Assembly: GCF_023053635.1 (NCBI RefSeq)
Contig: NC_086182.1
Span: forward strand, 7,093,001 to 7,157,000
Reading direction: 5' to 3'
Source: Elgaria multicarinata webbii
Lineage: Eukaryota; Chordata; Lepidosauria; Squamata; Anguidae
Length of the DNA: 64,000 bases
The notes under the pieces were generated by a model, which was not told where the DNA came from, made no database searches, and was given only the letters and a program-made list of their open reading frames with translations. Every line of letters starts with the position of its first letter. The first letter of the stretch is position 1. Positions 34,801 through 46,800 of the stretch are shown here, one piece after another. A program made the translations under genes and the position numbers.

Positions 34801-37800
34801 ATATCCCATACTATCAAGATGGCAAGTGGAGAATTGTCACTACTAAATTGTATCCCTCCAGCCATGTATTTTTAAAAGTGGTGACTAGATAGGTGTTTTG
34901 GAATCACTTTTTCCTGATGTGTTAAGCAATAGTTCTAGTTCATCTTTTGTTTTATTATTTAGGCTGGAGGCAAGGCTGGCAAAGACAGTGGAAAGGCCAA
35001 GGCAAAGGCAGTGTCTCGCTCACAAAGAGCTGGACTTCAGGTATGTTTTTAATTTATTTCATGCATATTTATATTCATATGTATTCCTCTTACTTAAATC
35101 TGAGAGTTACTTATTCTATCCTTGCCATATAGGAATATTTTAAAACTAGGTAACATCAGTGCCTTGTCTTTTATTGGTCTTAGCTGTTTTTCTCAGTGGG
35201 GAGCAGAACAGCATCCTGAACATTCACGAAAGAGGAGGCAGGAACAAAAAATAACTTGGGATGGTGGTGGCTTTCTACTGGCCATGTAATTTCCTGTTTC
35301 TGCAGAGACTGAAGGTCTTACATAGTGCTCTTCCAAGCTGACCTAGTAACAACTTAAACACAAAAAGTATGTTTAATTGTAAGCAGAAAACAGTAGGGTA
35401 TGCTAATTGAGCTTTTTTCTCCCTCTGTTCTCTTTCTTAGCCTAGTTAGGTGTATGGGGTCACATATACTTTTGCTTTGTGTGTCTTGAGGTGGCTGCAG
35501 ATGAGAGGCACTTCAATCTCTTGCCTTGGGACACAGAGATATTGAACAAAGCCAAGCAGCGCTTTCCCTCTCCAGCCCTCTTACTGATGGCTGTGTGTGA
35601 TTTAGAATTAGAGTCCAAGGATCTTGGGGTGGCATCTCCTTTTGCCCATTGTTACTTCTGAGTAACCTGTATCTTAGAGCTCTTCGGATATGGTGGGCAC
35701 CATCTTGGAGGAACACGATTCAAGTATGAGCCAGCCTTTCAGGCCTCTTAAGCTCTTAGTCTCCAACATCAAGTGACTGGCCACTGTTTTTCTGGTTCCT
35801 TTGTTTTTAAATTTAATAATTTTAATTTGCTTTTTTAATCTTTCTTTTACGGTTTATAGCTATGTTCACTGCTTTGAAAGCTGTGTTAGGTAATTGAGTG
35901 GTATGTAAATATTGTAAATAATAATAATAATAAATAAACATTGTGTATGTGGGAGGATGTGGAGCCATTTAGAAGCTCTTTCCTAGTTAATTAACCTGAT
36001 TGCTAAAGAGGAAGAGGAAACGGCAAAAGGATAAAAAGCAGTCAGTCTATGGTCATGTGGGTTGGCGTTTATCTAGTTAAGGTTTTTCCTCTTTTATAGG
36101 CGCAGTCTCTGAGAAATGCCATCAAAGGCAAAATATCTGTAGTGGAAAGAAGCATTAGTCTTGTAGCATTGCATACTCTGACTTATGCAGCAGTTCTCCC
36201 CACGTCATAAACAGAACCCCTTTTTATAGATTAGCAGTTGCTTCACTTGGCTGAGGGGAGCTGAGCAGCCTTTAGGACAAGCTCCTTACTTATTATGTAT
36301 TTTGTCAATCTGCCACTCTTCAGAAACAGGACTCTCAGTTTTAAAATAAGTACAATAAAATCATGTAAAACCAGCAGAAACCATTATATCCATCAAAGTT
36401 ATAAAACAGCCACCAAACCTGCCATGCCACGTGCTGCAATGCTTGGGCAAAAATCAAAAACATTCACCAGGTAGCAAAAAGAAATCAAAATTGGTGCCAG
36501 CTGTTTGTCTGGGGAGGGCATTCCAAATCTGAGGGTTCACAACCAAGAAGGCCCTCTCTCCAGTCATTACCTGCCTAACTTTAGGTGGCAGGGGCACCTG
36601 GAAAAGGGCCTAAGATGAAGGCATGCTCCTGCAGAAAAAGATGGAGCATCCAGGTTCCCAGCTGCTCAGAGCTTTATAGATTGTAACCAGTATTTGGAAA
36701 TGGGCTGGCAACCTGTACAGCTGTTTAAGTATTGATGAGATATGTTCCATAAAACCAGTCCCAGTTCATAAGTTAGCAGCTGAACTTTCTTTTGCACTAA
36801 TTGATGTTTCTGAGAAGTCTTCAATAGCAGTCCCATGTACAATGCATCACACTATTCTAAATTACCAATTACTAAGGCATAGAAACAAAATGTCAAAATG
36901 GAAATGTTAGTATAACAAATCCTAGCCAATGCAACACTAAGCTAGGTGGACCAATGGTCTGCCTTGTTCTATGTTCCTAACTGCTTAAACAGAAGTCTCC
37001 AGAGAATGTACTTTAAACTGTAAGGTCTTCAGACAACTGGCTCAAAGGTTTAGGGTGCCAGTCATGGACTTGAACCTCGGTAGAAAATCATCAGACCCCA
37101 GGGGTCCGTTCTAATGTTCATCTCAGCAGAAACTTTTAATGCCTTCACAATTCCATTGCCAAAGAATCTTCTGTATGCTTTATCTCTGATCACAGGGATC
37201 TCCATAGGCTATGAATTAAACAGGCAAAGATTGTCCTAATGGTACCCTATTGTCCTGTAAAGCCGTGTTTCTCATGAGTTCAGTCTCCCTCAATTTAGCC
37301 TCCCCGGAAGCTCCAAAAATTTCCTAGTCAAGTTCTACTTCTCTATCAAGAGCCAGGATGTCTTCAATTAGCTGTTTGGAGACTGAAACGCACAAACTAG
37401 CATTCTTGGGACTGTTTGGTTCAAGTGCTATCCATTGTTTTAGCTTCATGTAAGACATCCAGATATGATGCTGCCTCAGATATTCATATCCTGGTGCTCT
37501 AGAAATGATGTATTTCTTCTTCAAGTAGAAATATTCCATATTTTAAACTTCCTTCAGGAGAGGCTGAATCAGAGCCATAAGGTTAACATTGAAGTGACAA
37601 ACCATAACAATCAGTGATATGTTGGCACGTTTAAAAATAGTTGTACATTTTAACTGTAAGTTGCCTTGGGGGCCCTACTTGAGCTGAAAGGTTACTCATA
37701 AATGTACAAACAAAAATAAATAAATAAAGCTTTTGTCTTGAAAGACTGTTCCTGGTAACTTTTACTTGAGGAAATTGTATTGTGAACTGAACATTCTTTG

Positions 37801-40800
37801 AGTGGCTAGAGTTATTGTGATTTTTCCTTAAGCCTGAGGAGAAGATTTTGCTCTGCCTACACTCTTCCGTTATCCCTGAGAGAAACTCTTTTATAGGTTG
37901 CAGAAGCTCCCTACTGTCATTTTTGCCCAAATAAAAAATATTGGGGAAAGGTCTGATGAATCCTGAAGTATTATATTGACTGTGCCAAGGGGGTTTGCTG
38001 CACTATATGTGTTCCTTTTGCCAGAGATCTGTTGGCAACAGAATGTCAAACTCAACTTTGGCAAGAAATTTCATAGTTGCCGTAATTGATGAATAAAAAG
38101 CATCGGGGAATGGGTATTAGAGGAGATAACTACCTTTGTAGTCTTATGGTAGACATCTTTAGAGCTGGAACCAAGCTTGAAAGTCTGTACGTTTGCATTA
38201 AAGAGGACAGCTGGACATTGGTTGATGCAGCGTTTGGTAAGATGGTTCTTACCCTTCCTCAAGGCCACTGCTTTTGTAAATTCTGTAAACCCAGTAGTTA
38301 ACTTGTTCCTGACTGAAATGTGAAGTGTTGGCTGAATTCTTAAGGAGACCTTTCCTAATACCATATCCTTAATTTCCTTTAACAGAACCTGTTGGCTGTT
38401 AAATCAGCTTTCCTTTTATTTACTCCACTTTGCTGATTTTACTGTTTACAGTCTGGAGTTTTTGTCTTGTTTGAAGTTTTCTGTATTCTTCCTCTGGCTT
38501 GTAACAAAGTGGTTTTGAGGATAAAGGCAATTAAAACCCTATGATAGGTAAACAAAATACCAGTTTTTCTGAAACATGTATTTTCTTTCAAAGAAAATCA
38601 TTTCTTTTATGAAAGAAAATGAGCTCCTGTGGGTTATAGAAGACAGCTTATATTAGGCATAAATCAGGACTGCTGTGCTTTTTCACTACCTGAAAAGGGT
38701 TCAGCAACTGCCCACTGAACGTCATTGGAATTTTATTTACTGAGGAGAGTGTAGTTGCATATACACTTGAAGCTGTTATGTTGCCTTAAGTTTATAGTGC
38801 ATCCCTTAATCTTTTAAGTGATAAAATTCTGTTTTTTCCTATATGAATGTCCTCATGGAGGTCAATGCTGATTTGTCAGCATTGTCAGTAGACCAGATGC
38901 TAAGGATATCTGGAAAGCAGATTACATCACCATCTTCTTTTAACGTCCAGTTTGAGATAAAGCAGCGTAAGAACTGTGTGTGACTTGGCACTTGACTTGC
39001 TAGTCTGTAAAAACTGTAACTAAAATCCTGACTATAGTACTATTAGAAGAGTTGCCTGGACTAATAGTTCATAGAACCAGACTGTCAGAGTTAATTGCTT
39101 GTGGAAGAGCACTGCTTCATAGTTGGTTTTGACCACATACAGTATACTGAACAGGTCTTTCTACTTTCAGTTCCCAGTGGGCCGTATCCATAGACACTTG
39201 AAGACTCGCACCACAAGCCATGGACGGGTTGGTGCTACAGCTGCCGTGTACAGTGCTGCAATTCTCGAATACCTCACTGCTGAGGTAGGTTCCAAAATCA
39301 ATATTGTCAGACTACATGATCTGAACATAATCTAAGGTCTTGATAATGGATTAATCTTTTCTGTTCCTAGTAGGAACATCTAGATTAGTAAAACCTAAAC
39401 ATAGCTGCTCCTGCCTTCTTTATAAGCTCTGTACTAGTGGCCTGGATCAAATAATATTACAAGAGCTTTATGGCCAACACACTCTTCAGATAGTGTTTCC
39501 TCTGATTCTTATGTGTACTAATTAGGATGGTGTGTGTGACACACATTAGGTCTCACCAAGAACTAGTTAAACAGCATGCATGTATCCACAAAGTGAACTG
39601 TTATGTACTTTAGGAGAAAGCAGAAGATCATTAGGGTCACCAGTCAATCTGATCTACAGGACGTTCCTTGCAGTTTTAAACATGTTATCCATTTAGACTC
39701 TGAGTATGAAAGCAAAGCCTTGCATGAAACCTTGCTGCTTTGTAACCGTTTTCATTTACCTCTTTAAAAATATTCTTTTTTTAAAAAAAAAAACCTAGTC
39801 AGGTTATTTGTTCTAGCAACTGTATACGGAAACTTTCAGAATTATACTTGCCTTATAGTCATAAGTTTAAGTGTGTGATCTCTCATATTTGTAAGTGCTG
39901 AAACCTGAATAAAATTTTGAGGAGGTAGCATCAAGCTTTTAGATGGCTGCTGTTATGGAGAAGGACTTGGAAGCGACTGAATGAATAAACAACAACAATA
40001 TTTCCTTGTTATTAACCCTTAAAAAAAAGAAATAAGATTTAATTCAATCCCCTTGTAACAGATTTAGTGAGAGTAGACCCATTGAAATCAATAGGATTTA
40101 AGTTAGTCATGTCTAAACTAGGTCCCACTGATTTTATTTGGTCTGCTCTTAGTATGACTAAATCTCGATCCAACCCATTATCTGTTATAATAATATAATA
40201 ACTATAAATGTCAGTCATAATTATTTCTAAGATACTGAAGCACAATTGCATAAATATGTGTATATGGCATTTTCAGAAATCCTTAAAAGGATAACAAGCT
40301 TCACACATTTTTGTGTTTCCCTCCTTTTAAACTTAACAAGTTCATGGAATCTAGACATTTGAACTACATGCCAGAGTTTAGAAACCCATTCACTTATCAA
40401 AGACATAGTTGGAGTGCTCCAAATTTTTGATGCAATGATTTTAGGTGTAGTTAACAATACTTTTTAACGGGAGTAGGAACTGGTTCTGCATAACCAGTTG
40501 TATAACAGCTTCTGCAGTATAACTATGAGATTTAATTATGGTTTATAATTGTCCTATTAATATTATTCATTTAATATTTTAAATCAAAACTATTATGAGA
40601 CAGGTTCACCATTTAATGTAAGTTTGCAGCAACAGTACTACACCTCTAACATTTAAACTAACACGTCTTAAGAAATTTAAATTTTAGGAGCCTGGGATTC
40701 CCCCCAGCCCCCCGACCTTCTAAATGCATCAGAAAATAAATTCATGTTGCAATTTGCAACTAACTTTGTTTTTCCAAAACCCGCTGATGTTTTTCTAAGA

Positions 40801-43800
40801 GACTGAAATATAGAGCTGTATTTCTTCCAACAGGTTTTGGAGTTGGCAGGTAATGCCTCCAAGGATCTCAAAGTAAAACGTATCACTCCTCGTCACTTGC
40901 AGCTTGCTATTCGTGGTGATGAGGAATTGGATTCACTTATTAAAGCTACCATTGCTGGTGGAGGTATGTAGCATCAGAGTGTCTAGAATGACTAGACGGA
41001 TATAAAAGCTATAGGCAGGGAGTGGGCAGGCAAGTTGCATATTTATAACATTCTACCAAGTAATTAGTAGAATCTTGCTGTTCCCCTCCTTCCCTGGATT
41101 TCTGATTAGGTGACGGTGTAGTTTTGTGACTTGGCAGGATGTTGCAGAACTGGTTTACTATGTAGTATGTTTAGTGTTATTGTATATAAAGTACTGTGGT
41201 AGTTAGTGCTATTGTATTCACCAAATGAGGTAGTCACAGTTGTTACTAGGCGTACTTATTAGTATAACTTTTAGTTCATTGATTGAGAAGTAACTTTGTT
41301 AGTGATGGATTCAGAATGTCATAATTGCAGTGCTAGTTGAATCTTGTGTTTCTCTTTGAAATGTGATAATTTATTAAGCAGCAGTGTATTCCCAAATAGT
41401 GCTCATCTCAACAGAAGTAGAGAGGAGATCTCACACAAACGCCTTTTCCACTGTCTTGGAGAATATTCCATCTGCTACAAACACCTTTTTTCAAAATAAT
41501 TTTCTTTGATCCCCCCTTTTTAACTTCTTAATTAGGTAGGGTGACCATATGAAAAGGAGGACAGGGCTCCTGTATCTTTAACAGTTGTATTGAAAAGGGA
41601 ATTTCAGCAGGTGTCATTTGTATATATGGAGAACCTGGTGAAATTCCCTCTTCATCACACCAGTTAAAGCTGCAGGTGCCCTGCCCTCTTTTAAATCTGG
41701 TCACTCTAGTATAGCTCCTACACTTTAACTATTGTGATGAAGAGGGGATTTCACCAGGTTCTTCTTCGTGGTCTCTATGCATCACACATATGGGCTTTGC
41801 GCCTGCGCAGAGACCAGACCGGAACCTTCTCTAGCTGAGTGGAACGTTTTTGGCGGGAACCCCTCCCCCACGCTACCGCGCATGTCCATGGGGTTCCCGC
41901 CCTTACCTCAGTTCTTCGTCGTCCGCCGTTGTGCCTAGACCGAAAAACTTTACCTCTAGCGTTTTCTCTGTTGATCTATTTAAAATACTTTTCTAGCTTA
42001 CCTTTTCTTCAGCTTTCTTCTTTTTCGTCCTTTTTCTCTATCTATATAAAAAAAAAAAAAAAAAAAAAGATTTTTGTAGTTAGATTTCTCCTCAGCGACT
42101 TCGGTCGTGTGAGGCCTTTATGGCAATCAAAGCACCATTTAGAAAGTGCGTCAAGTGCGGAGCTAAGCTCCCTCCGTCTGACGGCCATTCTTTGTGCATT
42201 ATCTGTTTGGGAGAGGGACATGTGGTAGAGACCTGCCACCATTGTATGTCTTTTACCAAACAAACCAGAAAACACCGAGCAGACCGACTCCGCTCCGTAC
42301 TTTGGGAGAAGGCTCTCAAGGCCACAGAGGCCCCTTCGATGGAAAGAACGGCGGTTCATAAGTCTGTTGCCCGTAAAACGGCAGTTACAAAGACTGTTGC
42401 GGAGAAACCGTCAGACCATAGCACTGAAGTGCAGACCAGAGCAAATAGGGCTGAGATACCCCTCACGCCTGGTCGGTCTTTATCGAGTTCTATGGCTAAG
42501 ACAATCCCTAAAACAGCCAGAACTCTGATATCTTCTTCTGAGCCGGAGAAGAAAAAGAAGAAGAAGAAAAAGAGGGATGTGGAGAAATCCACCGTACCGT
42601 CACCTCGACATCGGGAATCGGCCAAGAGCCATTCCACGCCTCCTGCCGTACCGACCACTTCGATACCGAGGTCACCTTCGGTACCAAGATCTATGTCAGT
42701 ACCGACGGCCACGGTACCGACATGTCCTCCAAGTTTATCAGAGGGTGAAATTCGGGATTCAGTGTCGGTAACGTCCGCTCGGCAACCTATGAGGCCGCAA
42801 GAACTCGTACAGCCTTCCCCGAGACGGACCTCAAGAACAGATTGGGACAGGGCATCGCAGTACTCTGATTCCCAGTCTAGATATTATGACTGGGAAAGAT
42901 ACCGTCCTCAACAATATTTTCAAGGGGATCAAGGTTACTACCAGCAGGAAGGTTATTATGCACAACCTCCTCCAACAACAAGAGTCTGCCAGTTGCCTCT
43001 GCCTTCTCCATCCGCTCAGTTAATGTCGACGGTATCGACGCCTCGACACCGTGCACAGCAAGCAATACCATCTGCTGCATCCGCTACTGTGCTACCGCAA
43101 GACGAACAACATGGTCTGCAAGTGGTGACGTTATCATCACCAGAGGATAACTATCCTTCCGATTCTGAATCTGAACATTCAGTTGCCCCAGCTGCTCCTT
43201 CACCAGACGATGCAATCGAAGATGCCGATCCATCCTCGCCTTCGGACGATATGGTACGTTTTTCGGACCATATGCTTAGGATGTCCAAAGCATTGGGACT
43301 TGACATACAGGAAACAGATGAATCGGTAGTCGACCCAATCTATGATGTGTTTCAGTCGACAACGAACCAACGTTTGGCCATTCCTGTTCCTCAAGCCTTG
43401 AAACAAACGGCTCAACTGTCATGGAAAACCCCGGCAGTGACACAGGCAACATCAAAGAGATTGGAGACACTCTATAAAGTTAAGGAAGAGGATGCACAAT
43501 TTTTGCTTCAGCATCCTAAGCCGAATTCAATTGTAGTGGAATCGGCACAGGGACAGTCACAAAAGACTCATTCTGCACCTGTCGACAGAGAGGGGAGGAA
43601 ATTGGACCAAACTGGCAGGAGAGTTTACTCGTCCTCATCTTTGGGCATCAGAGCATCGGCGTACGAGGCAACTATGGCGAGATATCAGATTTTCCTTTGG
43701 GAAAAGATGGGTTCTCTATGCGAACATCTTCCGGAGGATAAGAAGGAGCTCGCGAGAGTATTTCAGAATGAAGCGACAGCCATAGCAAGGCAGCAATTGT

Positions 43801-46800
43801 CTACCGCTCGACACCAGGTGGACTGCCACTCAAAGTCGATGATGGGGGCCATTTCTTTGAGGAGGCACGCTTGGCTCAGATCAGCCAATCTTACTCAAGA
43901 GACGAAATGGAGGATAGAGAGCATGCCATTCGATGGCGAAGGTCTATTTAATACAAAGACCGACGAGACGCTGGACTCTATCTACAAGGCGAGAACAACA
44001 GCTAAAAAGATGGGGTTTACTGCTCCTCCTCCACAGACTCAATACCGACAGAAAAGATGGATAAGACCTCCTCCACAACAACAACGGCCCCAATACCAGC
44101 AACCAAGGCAGCAGCAGCAACAACTTCAAAGGAAACGGCCTTATCAGAGCCGTTTCCAACAGGAAAAACGTCAGCCCGACTTCTCTAAGAAGCAGCGGGT
44201 TTGACTCCTCGGCTCCAGATCCACCCCCTTTTGCGAACCGCCTAGCACCCCATTACCATCAATGGGAGTCAATAACATCAGACTCCTGGGTGCTCACTAT
44301 CATCAACTCGGGCTATGCCATCGAGCTCGATGCCCTTCCTCCTTTTTCCGGCGTGAAAGTAACGACTCCATCCCCTCCTCTGCTACTCGAGGTACAGACC
44401 TTGCTATCGAAAGGAGCCATCTCTCCCGTACCTACAGAGGAAATCAACCAAGGTTTTTTCTCCCGTTACTTCACGGTCCCGAAGAAAGATGGAGGTCTTC
44501 GACCGATCATGGACTTAAGACAACTGAACAAGTTCATCATCCCGAAGAAGTTCCGTATGACAACGGTTACTTCAATTTTGCAGCTTCTACAAGAAGGAGT
44601 TTGGTTCGCAGTGGTGGATCTGAAGGATGCGTACTTCCATATCTCCATCAGGAAGTCGCATCAAGCTTACCTGCGGTTTTCGATCGGTGCATCCCAGTAC
44701 CAGTTCACCGTTCTTCCGTTCGGGTTGGCCACGGCACCGAGAGTCTTCACGAAGGTCATGGCGGTGGTATGCGCCCACCTAAGGCAGAAAGGCATTTGTG
44801 TTTATCCGTACCTGGACGATTGGCTTCTCGTAGCGGACAGCAGCGAGGCGCTCCAGTCGGATATACTAACCACCCTCAACCTGTTGGACTCGTTGGGGCT
44901 GTGGGTCAACCACGAAAAGTCCATTTTGACTCCACAGCAGAGATTGGACTTCATAGGGGTAACCCTATCCTCTCGAGACGGGAGAGCATACTTACCTTCA
45001 ACCAGGGCAAACACCTTGCAGCAGTTAGCCATCGACATCGAGAGCCGGCGGAAAGTATCGGCTTGGACAGTCCAGAGACTATTAGGCCTGATGGCAGCCA
45101 CTACGGCAGTCATCAGGTTTGCAAGACTCAGAATGAGGGTATTGCAGGCCTGGTTTTTAAGAACTTTCGATCTCAGGCTCAATGCTCGACGAACTTACCT
45201 TTCGTTACCGAAGCAAGTCAGGGCATCGCTGAAATGGTGGTTCTCGATGTCGACTCTTCTCGAAGGCGTTCCATTCCAACAACAGGCGCCTTCGGTAACG
45301 ATCACGACGGATGCATCCTTAGAAGGATGGGGAGCCCATTGCAGCTCCTTAACCTCTCAGGGTCGTTGGTCTCGATCACAGAGGGAGCATCACATCAACC
45401 ATCTCGAACTCCTGGCAGTAGAAAATGCAGTAAAAGCATTTGCACAGATGATCGAGGGCAAGAATGTCTTGATCGCGACAGACAATACTACTGTAGTGGC
45501 ATACATCAACAGGCAGGGTGGAACAAGATCACACCCCCTGAACCGTTCTGCACTCAGGATATGGAACTGGTGCATAAAGAGAAGGACTTACCTGACTGCG
45601 ATTCATGTAGCCGGCAAGGAAAACGTCATTGCGGATTCTCTCAGCAGATCCTTCCATGTCGACCACGAGTGGGAGCTCGACGTCGAAGTGCGGGAAAGCC
45701 TTTTTCGGTACTGGGGCCGCCCTGTTGTCGATGTCTTCGCTACCGAGGACAACGCAGTCTGCGCCAAGTTTTGCAGCAGGGCAGGAAGAGGAAAGCGCTC
45801 TCTAGGAGACGCTTTCACCAGAACTTGGAGAGGAAATCTCCTGTACATGTTTCCTCCCTTTCCACTTTTGACAAGAGTGATAGCCAAGATCCAGATGGAC
45901 AACTCCGATTGCATCCTGATCACGCCGTGGTGGCCTCGACAGACGTGGTTCTCACACGCTCTTCGGTTATCGAGAGGGGATTACATCAGGCTCCCGTCGA
46001 CACCGAAGCTACTGTCTCGACACCAGGGCAGGGTTCGACACGCAGATCTGTCGACCCTCAAGATGACTGCATGGAGGATAACAACCACTCCTCCTCTGCA
46101 ACTAGAACTTTGACTGTGGATCACATTATATTGGCAGCACTAAAGCCTTCCACTAGGAAAACTTATGCAGCAAAGTGGCAAAGATTTCGGAACTTTGCTT
46201 CAGTACAAGATCAAACACCAGAATCTTGCCACTTACCCTTCATCCTTAATTATTTATTGACACTTTTCCAGCAGGGACTTAAGCTCGCATCCATCAGGGT
46301 TCACCTTGCTGCGATTACATCTTTTCACCGGGGTGTGGATGGTTTTACACCTTTTACCCATCCAACAACCAAGAAATTTCTGAAAGGTCTGAAGAACACG
46401 ATACCGACTGTGAAGACTATCGTGCCGCCTTGGAGCCTGTCAGTTGTGCTGCAAGCATTGACACGCAAGCCCTTCGAGCCCATGGCTTCGACAGACCTTA
46501 GGCTGCTTACTTTAAAGACTGTCTTTTTAGTAGCCATCACATCAGCAAGACGTGCAAGTGAGCTTAAAGCTCTTAGGATAGATGTCCCGTACACTATCTT
46601 TCATAAGGATAAGGTTGTGCTACGCACAGACCCAGCCTTCCTGCCTAAGGTAGTGTCTACTTTTCATCTGTCCCAGCATATTACTTTACCTGCTTTCTTT
46701 CCTAATCCAACTACACCTCTTGAGTCTTCTTTGCATACTCTGGATGTAAGAAGGGCTCTTGCTTTTTACAAAGACAGGACAGAGACATTTAGAAAGACAA

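Noticed and set aside
34898-35143. 81-residue frame across H2AZ2 exon 2
   Set aside because: Wrong frame across the exon and its splice sites.
44262-46039. 5' part of the long frame that ends in the recombinase
   Set aside because: It shadows the RT/RNase H frame, which has the recognisable motifs; only the 3' part is taken as coding.
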